DNA of 64,000 bases, taken from NCBI RefSeq assembly GCF_963678635.1, contig NC_087064.1, positions 53,278,684 through 53,342,683 on the forward strand, in the 5' to 3' direction. Below the pieces are notes generated by a model, which saw only the letters and a list, made by a program, of their open reading frames with translations, ran no database searches and had not been told where the DNA came from. The translations under genes and the position numbers were made by a program. Shown here one piece after another: positions 54,413-64,000 of the stretch (its first letter is position 1; each line of letters begins with the position of its first letter). The DNA comes from Symsagittifera roscoffensis. Its lineage: Eukaryota; Xenacoelomorpha; Acoela; Convolutidae.

Positions 54413-55576
54413 GAAGCTCGTGAATAATTTTAAGTTAAGTTAGACTCACCTAGCCTTACTTAGGGGTTGTGATTTGTAATCAAGGGTTGGAGAACAGTAA
54501 GCCAATCAACAAGTTTCAGGTATAATTAGAAGTAGTTTGTTAGATACTAGTGCATGACTTACTAAGTTTAAGTGTTTTAGTCTGGGTCATCTAAGAGGAG
54601 GGGGATCATGTGAAGAATGAGTAACCGAAAATCTTCACGGTTTATCCTTATTAAAATGGTCAGTTTTTTGAAACTTTTCTGTTTACTCTGGGTCTTTAAT
54701 AAAGGTTGGGTAGTGAATCGACGTTTGAAGTCGTTAGACCTTAATTAAATTGGGAGTGGGAGAACAAAATCCTTCTGTTTGATCCAAGGATAGGCCTTGA
54801 TGATCAAGAATTTAGATATTAGAAGTTTAGATATAAATTAATTTAATTTAAAGATCCAAGGAAAACCTTGATAGTCTGTATTTAAAATGGAATTAATTTA
54901 AGTGAAAGCAAGGATAGGCCTTGATAGTTTATTTATAAAAGAATATGGTTAAGTTTTAGTTTTGATGATTGTTAGTTTTTGAGAATTGCTTTTATGTTTT
55001 AGGCGATGAAGCTGGGACAAAGGGATGAATTATATATACTAATGATGTATGATTTATACTAACTAATTTTTGTATTTTATATTTAATAAATATTTTTTCA
55101 AGATGTTATTCATTTTACAGCTGATTTAAGGAAAACGACAAGTGTTGTTTTTATCAGTTGTTATTGTATAATTATTAGGTTTAGCGCCATGAAAGGTTTT
55201 TGAAGATGACTCTTCAAAATATTAAGTCAGTAAATGAAATTCTAAATTTACTGCTGGTAGTATTCTAAATACAAAAGTTTGATCTCGTTTTTGTCGTACG
55301 ATCATGAAAACGATTAGTCGATTTCTTCCTAGTCGTATGTCGTCTCTCGTCGGAGTGCTTCTTCCGATACCGGGTAGTTCTCGTATTGTTGGGAATATTG
55401 GATCTGATCTATTGAGGCGTAGAGACATATCTACTAAGTTTTTGTCATTTAACATTTTTGAATTGTTGTATTTGTCTAATTCTAATCTAATTTTTGTCTA
55501 AGTCTAGGTTAGTTAAGGTCTGTTCGAGACTTTTGGTTGTACCAGATGAGTTATGTATAGAGTAATTTCACTGAAA
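54413..55576. other. AT-rich DNA right of gypsy 2; possible degenerate LTR
   Basis: By position a 5' LTR of the minus-strand element should lie here, but no matching copy exists on the other side, so it cannot be confirmed. There are short repeated phrases AAGGATAGGCCTTGAT (54789 and 54908). No gene recognised. Confidence 0.35.
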
Positions 55577-56126
55577 TTTTTACTGATCTATAAGCAGGAC
55601 TGAACTAGCCCAAATACACGTTCGGCAACAATCGGCCTCTTATGGCTAAGCCTTTACGGCGCTTGAATTTCGTAATCGGGTGACAATAGCAGTTTTCAAT
55701 AAAGAGCTGAACAACTTATTAGCTGGTTGCTTTCTAGTAGATGAATGGTGAGTTATGACCTTTGGTCTGTACTCATAGAGTAATTTCAGATAAGGTACAC
55801 CGTCTGATCGTCACGCTATCTTTTTTTCGGCCGGATAGATTCGTGCAACTTCTTAGTCTTATACCAATCTTAATCTTACTCTGATATCTCCTAGTCTCAA
55901 TAGATCTAGTGTACACCGATTTTTAGCGAGTTAGTTCCAGAGTGAGAACAACTGTATTCTAAGTTTAATTCAAATTGTTCTGGTGTTGAAACTACAAGTA
56001 GTTTCAACACTTACAAATAAGTGGGTTGTTAGTTTGATGGAGTATGATTGGTTAGTATTCAATAATTTATAGAGATAAAATATCACAATAATAACCAATG
56101 ATAACTACTAGTTTACATCTGGTTCC
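55577..56126 (+). repeat. 554-bp dispersed repeat, copy 2
   Basis: Matches 32571-33124 with scattered substitutions and small indels, including AATAAA (about 55699) and CGGCCGGATAGATTCGTGC. Same orientation as copy 1. Confidence 0.8.
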
Positions 56127-57653
56127 ATAATGTTATCTGCTTATAGAGTTAGGGGGAACGTATACAGTGGTAATTATAGTCCTCGTTTGCAAGTCATTAT
56201 CAACAGGTTTACTCAGCACTATGTGGTTCCAACCTTCTTTAAAAAACACTAACACTTCCAAGTTATCACATCCTTCAAAAGAGAAGATCTTTCTACACTA
56301 TCCATAGTTCAGTAAAGCATATAAACAATGGTTTGTTATGTATTGCTATTTATTGAAACGTCGTAAGCCTTGACGAGGACTTTTAATTCTAATTTTTTAG
56401 AAAACCTTGTCGTCAGTTTATATAATGGAATCTGTCAGCTTGGAAGTTGAAAAGGCAAAAATGGGTCATGTTGAAAAGGCAACAAACATAAATTTTCCTG
56501 GCGCGGCTTTGGCAAATTTGAATAAAGTTACCAAATTAACAAATTTTTTCTCGGTTTTTGCTCAAAACAAAACTTAATTCATGCAAAATTGCGAATAATT
56601 CATAAACAGAACTTCTGCGGCACTGTTGAACACTGTTGATTCAACAGAACTGCGTATCTGACTTTTGTTTTTTTCCTTAAAACATGGTAAAATTCGGGAA
56701 AAAACAGCAAAAACAGTTTGCCCTAATCTTAATGAGACAATTAGTCGTTTTGTCATAAAACATAAATAAACTAAGAAACAAAATTCTGAATGTATCCTTC
56801 TCATTTGATTCCATAAATTGAAAAAAAGCTAGTCACTAATTCTTTAATGAAAAAAAAATTGGGAAATACTGTTTTCTCTGGTAACTCAAACGCTTTTCTG
56901 ACCTAAATGCCGTTACTTTTAGAAAATGTTTGAATGTTATACATGGGAGAGTTTTGAGAAAATAACAGAAATGCCTAAAAATGTGGCTCACGGAGCCCTT
57001 GTTCAAAATCTAAAAATTGAGCTCATTTTGATGATTGGCGTTTTACATTTTACGCGCGATAGAATTGAGAGAAAGAGGAGGAGCTAGCCTTATTCTAGCG
57101 TTCCTTTTTTCAATTGTTTTTTCAGCGCCGCTGTTGTACCCGAAACAAAACCTGCGTACTTAACGGTATTAACAAACCAATCAAATGAAACTAACTGAAA
57201 CTTGTTTTCTTTTTGAATTCAAAAGTATGAAGAAAAATGAATTTATTAAGATTGTATTTCTTCAACTTCTTTTGAAATTGACGTTGGTTAATGTGATTAA
57301 AGCCAACAAAAAGCTCCTTAAAGTCTCCCTGCTTATTTTATGGATGGTACTTTTTGAATGGATAAATTTTATAGTCATATCTTTGTAGTTTCAAAGTAGG
57401 AAGTTTAGAAATTCGATTCACTCGATTCATCATACTTCTGCTTTTATATTTTGATACACATCGTTGTTTCTGCTTTTAGTCGGCTTTTGTCGTTTAATTT
57501 GTCGTTTTCAAACTGAGAACAAAAAAAATCAGCTTGACAGAATATCCTTAACTTGCAGAATTCTCATAATCTTTTAAATAAAATTATTATCAATTGTTAA
57601 TTCATCTACGATTCTATTTTTGATTACATCGAATCATCAGCTTTGGCTTAAAT
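56127..57653. other. AT-rich DNA, no gene seen
   Basis: Short frames near 56574-56804 (minus) and 57185-57388 (plus) show no recognisable motif. Nothing supportable. Confidence 0.4.
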
Positions 57654-57959
57654 ATGGCTGTACTTTTCCATGAAATTATAAAAGATGTTCTCGGCGTTTT
57701 TGCGAGTGCTCGTTGCCTGTACTTTTTAGTCCGTATATTCCAAACACGTAGTTCCAGAACAGGAAAAGACTTCGATGTTTTCAATGTTCCCATTTGCGGG
57801 ACTACAATTCTAATCGCCGCTATACACATCATTCATTCGTATCAATCATCAGGTGAACAAACCATGCCAAGCTGCAACGTTCATTTTATCGTGTTTGGTT
57901 ATACGCTTGTTTCAGCTTGCTTTGCTTACTTGTCTACAAATTGCGCTGAGATTGCAGGT
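57654..57959 (+). CDS. Unrecognised membrane-protein-like frame or exon
   Basis: An open frame of 139 codons runs from ATG 57654 to 58073. The first about 100 codons hold three hydrophobic stretches, LGVFASARCLYFLVRIF, VPICGTTILIAAIHII and FIVFGYTLVSACFAYL, separated by polar loops with several Cys. A good splice donor (GCAG|GTGAGA, about 57957) lies where the hydrophobic pattern stops, and what follows is basic and low complexity. This suits an exon of a multipass membrane protein, but no family is recognised and no neighbour exon was found. A minus-strand frame (57832-57614) overlaps, so chance cannot be excluded. Confidence 0.28.
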
Positions 57960-58073
57960 GAGAAATTTCATTTCTGCAGATCATTAAAAAAAAGAAAAAA
58001 AGCATCAGCGGATTGGGGCGGTGGGGGGCTATTGGTTCGGACGCCCCTTCCTGTAGGGTTTTGTTCCTGCTGA

Positions 58074-60300
58074 CACTTTGCACTATTTTGATAAATCAAT
58101 AATTTTTAAAAAGTATATTTTAAAAAGCAAGAAAAAACCTTGATTGAGAAAAAACCAATAACATGACGAAACAAATAATAAGCTACCAGAGTGGGCGAAG
58201 GGGGTTGAGAATGGTAGACCCCATTTTTAAAGATAGGGAATAGAATCTCCCAGATATGTAATAAGATGTTTCAGATGGCAAGTTTCAGAAAATTTTTGCC
58301 GCCCATTACGAGGCCAAACTGTGCATTTTGTGCATTGTAAGTGGATTCCGCTACAAGGACGCTCCCTTTGTTCTTCTTTTGTTCTTTCCTTCTCTTTGAT
58401 TGTTCCGACAAAATTTTAACGTGTTTAAAGACTTGTCTCTGGAATCCAGGAACATACAGACACAAAATTGTGCTCTTATCCAGTGCACAGTTTGGCCTCG
58501 TAATGCCAAAAAATTTTCCATGTATTAAGACAGTGAATAGGTTTCCCTATTTATTAAAACTAGTATTAGAATTTTAATGAATTAAGACAGAGAATAGCTT
58601 ACGATTGAGCAAAAAATTCAATTCTATAAGACTTGCCATCTGCCCAAACTTCATCATTTTACACGTTTTAAGTGTCTTTTAACAGATTTTTGTCAAGGTA
58701 AATTGAAAATTTAAAAAAAAAAAGATGTTCACGATTTGAACCTTCCTCATTTTTTTTCGTCAATGGTTACAATGAAAAACTTCAAAACTGAAAAACTTCA
58801 AAATTTTTGCTATACTGAGATGAATTCACATTTTTTCAAGTATTTTTCAGTGAGAATCGGGTAAATATTGAGAATCGGGTAGAGTTTTATATGTAGAGTT
58901 TAGAAACAAACCCAAAATGTACATCGACTGACAAGGCTACCCCGGTCCTGAACTCAAATGAACACAACAGTATCATTTTTTTTCACGCCATTGCTCTTTT
59001 AAAACAACATCATTGTTTTAATCTATTCTTATTCACAGTGCGTGGTAGTTTGAGAAAAGGGAACACATCGATCAAACATTATTTTTTCCTACTTCTATTC
59101 CGACTACTGAAATAGATAACTGTATCAAAAAATTTAGTCCAGAAAAAGTTTTTCGAGCGGTTAAAAGCTTGCTTTTACTCCAGCAAAACTACTTTCGTAG
59201 GATTTATTTACCGCTTATTTCACGAAAGGTAAAATCACGTAAGGCCCTGGTTCTTCATCCGGGTCATCCTCCGACTTTGCTTTATTTTCTAGTTTTGTTT
59301 GTTGAAATCATCAAACAATCTTTCCTTGAATAATTGAAGCTTTAAGCTAAGATAGGTGTCACGCATATTCAAATCGACATTACAACCCGTCTCAAATACA
59401 AGCTAAGTACTGCTTTCATCTAGAGAAGTGTTGGAACTACTTCTTGTGTTTAGGATGAATTAATTATTCCAAAAACTAGTTACGTAGGATTTATTTACCG
59501 CTCTTTGGCGAAAAAAATTCCACAAAAAAAATTAAAAGTTTTTGAACATTATTTTCCCTTTTTTTATACTTATGCCTATTTCGAAAAAACTGCTGACTAC
59601 TGTTCATAATGAACTAAATTTGTAGCAGTGTGTAGGCGTGTTTCTGACAGCGGAGAGATTGCAATACATCATTATGACAAGACTGCTCAAATAAGTCTGA
59701 ATAACATTAGATATGAAACCTTATGAAACCAGCAGATATGATAGTTCAAACAAGTATTTATCATATACTCTGATGTTTATCACTGTAAAACATTTAGAAC
59801 TAATCAATCATGATTCTCTACTAAAATTTATGATAATTTAAAAAGCTGAAACTATTCAGACTTTCAGCCAGAAAAAAGATAATTCAACTCGGAAATCAGT
59901 TGCCTCTTTCTCTCCTCTAACCTCGCAAAAATATATTAAACGTGGAAATATAAGGGTAAATTTGGATTGGTATTAGACTAAAAAGTTGCACAAAACTATT
60001 CGGCCGAAAATAAGGCGGTGTTTTTTTATCCAAAATCGCTTTAAGAGAAGGCCACCCCAGACCTAAACTCATCTGGTGCGACCAACGAGTCTCGAGCAGA
60101 CCTATACTAATTTTGGTTAAGAAAAAAACTGGATTGAAAAAAAAAACCAATAACATTGTATATATAAGCGAGACGATCAGAGAAGAGGGAGGGTAATTGA
60201 GGGTTAACCAATGTATTAAGATGTGTTATACCAAGTTTCAGATGGTAAATTTCAGAAATTTTCTGCGCCCGATTATTCCATTTTTTAAGACAGTTTAATC
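58074..60300. repeat. Diverged forerunner units of the right-end array
   Basis: Pieces match the regular array: GTCACGCATATTCAAATCG with ACAACCCGTCTCAAATACAAG (about 59360) corresponds to 60970 and 62220; TTTCAGATGGCAAGTTTCAG (58270) recurs as TTTCAGATGGTAAATTTCAG (60237). A reverse fragment of the 554-bp repeat lies at about 59950-60015. No gene recognised. Confidence 0.5.
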
Positions 60301-60459
60301 AATTCACTTACAAAACTTCTCAAATAAATCTCATCAAGTGAAAGAAGATTTTAAAAAGAAGAAATGCTAAAATAATCGTTGTTAATATTTTATTAAAAAA
60401 GAGAAAGTTTTGTTTAGAAAAGCAATCATGATAACTTGTTCTCCTCTAACAATGCTTAC

Positions 60460-60620
60460 AGCTGAGATGATAATTGCAAAAGAAGATTTTGTAAGTTGAC
60501 GGACTTTATCAGAGGATTAAGATCCAGTGTACTTGAGTCTGAGCTCAGGAATTTTTTCAATAATTTTACGAACAAAAAACAATCCATCTTTGCCTTTCTT
60601 AGCTGTTTTACAACTGAAAA
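60460..60620 (-). pseudogene. Exon-like frame in array unit 1 (broken)
   Basis: Reads CKTAKKGKDGLFFVRKIIEK after an acceptor-like TTTCTTTTCAG, as in the two later units, but has a stop where they read GFHSS. Confidence 0.35.
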
Positions 60621-61602
60621 GAAAAAATGTGATCTTCTGTGTACAATTTAGGATAACTAAAGATAGGTGACGCGCATGCATTTAGGGTCCGAACCAATAA
60701 AAAGTCATTCCTAAAGTCTCCGTACTGGTCGGGTGTAATTGAACCCTATTTTACAGTCTAGGCTTTTGATTTAGGTCTGAATAAAAACAAAATTGATAGT
60801 ACAGAGACAAAAATGAAAAAAACTACCATAAAAACACACTAATTTAATAGAAAACCGAAAATTATTACTTCCGTTACTTGCTCTGAGGGAATTTGGAAAG
60901 TTATTCTTCTATCCGAATCATTTTAAGTTGAAATTCTCACATCAAATTAATTTAGATTAAAATAACTGTCACGCATATTTAAATAGAGATTACAACCCGT
61001 CTCAAATGCAAGCTCAGTATTGCTTTCATCTAGAGAGGTGTTGGAACCACTTCTTGGAAACAAAAACTAGGTCTTCATCGAAAGTCTCCTTAACAGTGAT
61101 TGAAAAAACCCCGTAACAAAAAAAACTATTTTGATTTCAACTCATTTTCTATTGTCGAATTATCTTTGCGAGAGCAATTGTGTTGATACCTTTTTTTGGG
61201 AAATTTTTTCATCCATACATTTCTAAAGATATCAAATCACGAGAGTACTTGATCTAACTTTATTGTCAGTTGATATGACTTGAGTTATAAAATGTTTTAT
61301 ATGTAGTGTTAACTACTTATGTTCTATCTAGCTAAAACTATGCTGAAACCTATTGAAACTTCTAAAAAAAATTCGAAAAAAAGAATGAAATTACAAAAAA
61401 AAAATACCTAAATCATTTCACCTATAAAGTTTCTAATGCAAAAATTTCCAGTTTCAAAAAAAAGCTCCTCATAAATATTAGTCAAGTTTCTCTGTAGAAT
61501 TTGAAACGAAAAAATTCTAAAACATTCGCTGTTACTTTTTTGTTAAAAAAGAGTACGTTTAACTTTTTTGGCCCAAAAACTCCCCATACAAGGAAGTTTT
61601 GT

Positions 61603-61796
61603 TTAGAAAAGCAATCCTCTAACAATGCTTACAGCTGAGATGATACTTGCAAAAGAAGATTTTGTAAGTTGAGGGACTTTATCAGAGGAATGAAATCCAT
61701 TGTACTTGAGTCTGAGCTCAGAAATTCTTTCAATAATTTTACGAACAAAAAACAAACCATCTTTGCCTTTCTTAGCTGTTTTACAACTGAAAAGAA
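61603..61796 (-). other. Exon-like frame in array unit 2
   Basis: On the minus strand a pyrimidine-rich acceptor (TTTTTTCTTTTCAG) ends at 61797, followed by an open stretch CKTAKKGKDGLFFVRKIIER, ISELRLKYNGFHSSDKVPQL and TKSSFASIISAVSIVRGLLF, ending TAA at 61603. Composition is protein-like (amphipathic helix IIERISELRLKY) and the frame is kept in the next unit. The family is not recognised. It may be the last exon of a small multicopy gene, or chance. Confidence 0.35.
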
Positions 61797-62825
61797 AAAA
61801 ATTGATCTTTTGTGTACAATTTAGGCTAACGTAAGATAGGTGACGCGCATGCATTTAGGGTCCGAACCAATAAAGTGCCATTCCTAAAGTCTCCGTACTG
61901 GTCGGGTGTAATTGAACCCTATTTTACAGTCTAGGTTAGAAAAATTTCGCGGGTTTTCAATTATGCAGCTTTTTTTCTTTTTTGCTTTTGATTTAGGTCT
62001 GAATAAAAACAAAATTGATAGTACAGAGACAAAAATGTGAAAAACTACCCTAAAAACACACTTACTTAATAGAAAACCGAAAATTATCACTTCCGTTACT
62101 TGCTCTTAGGGAGTTATTCTTCCATCCGAATCATTTTAAGTTGAACTAAGTTATTCTTTCATCCGAATCATTTTAAGTTGAAATTCTCACATCAAATTAA
62201 TTTAGATTAAAATAGCTGTCACGCATATTTAAATAGAGATTACAACCCGTCTCAAATGCAAGCTTAGTATTGCTTTCATCTAGAGAGGTTTTGGAACCAC
62301 TTCTTGGAAACAAAAACTAGGTCTTCATCAAAAGTCTCCTTAACAGTGATTGAAAAAACTCCGTAACAAAAAAAAACTATTTTGATTTCAACTCATTTTC
62401 TATTGTCTTTGCGAGAGCAATTGTGCTGATACCTTTTTTTCGGAAAATTTTTTCATCCATACATTTCTAAAGATATCAAATCACGAGAATACTTGATCTA
62501 ACTTTTTTGTCAGTATGCTGAAACCTATTGAAACTTCAAAAAAAAAATTTCCGAAAAAAAAGAATGAAATTACAAAAAAAAATACCTAAATCATTTCACC
62601 TACAAAGTTTCTAATGCAAAAATTTCCAGTTTTCCCATGAAAACAGCAATTTTTACAAAAAAATTAAGGAAAAGTTTTCAAAAAAACCTCGTCATGAATA
62701 TTAGTCAAGTTTCTCTGTAGAATTCGAAACGAAGAAATTCTAAAACATTCGCTGTTACTTTTTTGTTAAAAAAGAGTACGTTTAACTTTTTTGGCCCAAA
62801 AACTCCCCATACAAGGAAGTTTTGT

Positions 62826-63019
62826 TTAGAAAAGCAATCCTCTAACAATGCTTACAGCTGAGATGATACTTGCAAAAGAAGATTTTGTAAGTTGAGGGAC
62901 TTTATCAGAGGAATGAAATCCATTGTACTTGAGTCTGAGCTCAGAAATTCTTTCAATAATTTTACGAACAAAAAACAAACCATCTTTGCCTTTCTTAGCT
63001 GTTTTACAACTGAAAAGAA
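62826..63019 (-). other. Exon-like frame in array unit 3
   Basis: Identical in protein sequence to the frame at 61603-61796, 1223 bp away, with the same acceptor-like sequence. Confidence 0.35.
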
Positions 63020-64000
63020 AAAAATTGATCTTTTGTGTACAATTTAGGCTAACATAAGATAGGTGACGCGCATGCATTTAGGGTCCGAACCAATAAAGTG
63101 CCATTCCTAAAGTCTCCGTACTGGTCGGGTGTAATTGAACCCTATTTTACAGTCTAGGTTAGAAAAATTTCGCGGGTTTTCAATTATGCAGCTTTTTTTC
63201 TTTTTTGCTTTTGATTTAGGTCTGAATAAAAACAAAATTGATAGTACAGAGACAAAAATGTGAAAAACTACCCTAAAAACACACTTACTTAATAGAAAAC
63301 CGAAAATTATCACTTCCGTTACTTGCTCTTAGGGAGTTATTCTTCCATCCGAATCATTTTAAGTTGAACTAAGTTATTCTTTCATCCGAATCATTTTAAG
63401 TTGAAATTCTCACATCAAATTAATTTAGATTAAAATAGCTGTCACGCATATTTAAATAGAGATTACAACCCGTCTCAAATGCAAGCTTAGTATTGCTTTC
63501 ATCTAGAGAGGTGTTGGAACCACTTCTTGGAAACAAAAACTAGGTCTTCATCAAAAGTCTCCTTAACAGTGATTGAAAAAACTCCGTAACAAAAAAAAAC
63601 TATTTTGATTTCAACTCATTTTCTATTGTCTTTGCGAGAGCAATTGTGCTGATACCTTTTTTTCGGAAAATTTTTTCATCCATACATTTCTAAAGATATC
63701 AAATCACGAGAATACTTGATCTAACTTTTTTGTCAGTATGCTGAAACCTATTGAAACTTCAAAAAAAAAATTTCCGAAAAAAAGAATGAAATTACAAAAA
63801 AAAATACCTAAATCATTTCACCTACAAAGTTTCTAATGCAAAAATTTCCAGTTTTCCCATGAAAACAGCAATTTTTACAAAAAAAATTAAGGAAAAGTTT
63901 TCAAAAAAACCTCGTCATGAATATTAGTCAAGTTTCTCTGTAGAATTCGAAACGAAGAAATGCTAAAACATTCGCCGTTACTTTTTTGTTAAAAAAGAGT

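Larger units (their letters stand above)
60301..64000. repeat. Tandem array of about 1.22-kb units, running off the window
   Basis: Anchor AGTCAAGTTTCTCTGTAGAA at 61481, 62703 and 63926 gives a period of 1222-1223 bp. An older unit (60301-61480) is shorter by about 50 bp and more diverged. The unit at 62703 has a 50-bp stretch with TTTTCCCATGAAAACAGC before it that is absent earlier, so newer units share private changes. Confidence 0.88.

Overview
This window is AT-rich, intron-bearing animal DNA, most likely from an invertebrate. It holds one recognisable host gene embedded in a dense mass of decayed transposable elements and tandem repeats. The basis for calling it animal: a sodium/chloride-coupled SLC6-type transporter split by seven spliceosomal introns; a non-LTR retrotransposon whose 3' end carries a (GAT)n tail; Ty3/gypsy-type LTR retrotransposons; Mutator-like and hAT-like DNA elements; and tRNA-headed SINE-like repeats. 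The species cannot be named from the sequence.

Host gene: eight plus-strand exons between 21556 and 34199 encode about 400 residues of an SLC6 (neurotransmitter:sodium symporter family) protein, from transmembrane helix 4 to the C-terminus and stop. The intron phases agree at every junction. One intron has a GC donor. The exons for helices 1-3 were not found upstream, so the gene is 5'-incomplete here. Its introns hold a Mutator-like element (22.1-24.0 kb), a TGGTCGAAC minisatellite, an intron-specific repeat family, an open 211-codon SGNH-hydrolase-like reading frame (30.9-31.5 kb), and a 554-bp dispersed repeat ending 20 bp before an exon.

Left part (1-21 kb): a Mutator-like transposase remnant on the minus strand (1-1.0 kb), a fold-back repeat (1.6-1.8 kb), a clean hAT-type MITE with 8-bp target duplication (1905-2275), a composite tRNA-headed repeat family (copies at 2.8, 10.4, 15.6, 20.5 and 35.0 kb), a satellite array of about 171-bp period (5.05-8.3 kb), and a 5.2-kb tandem duplication (9.19-14.41 / 14.41-19.59 kb) whose right part is a broken LINE.

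Right part (34-64 kb): non-coding repeat-rich DNA, a 0.6-kb tandem repeat (37.6-38.8 kb), a decayed gypsy element on the plus strand (38.7-44.25 kb) whose integrase end is folded into a spacerless inverted repeat, a 437-bp tandem duplication, a second partial gypsy copy (46.2-47.3 kb), a third, different gypsy element on the minus strand (54.4-47.6 kb) with two unrecognised extra reading frames, a second copy of the 554-bp repeat (55.6 kb), an unexplained open frame with three hydrophobic stretches (57.65 kb), and a tandem array of about 1.22-kb units (60.3 kb to the window end) carrying an exon-like minus-strand frame.

Nothing here works as an operon. The only coherent function is the transporter; every retroelement and transposase gene seen carries frameshifts, stops or loss of catalytic residues.
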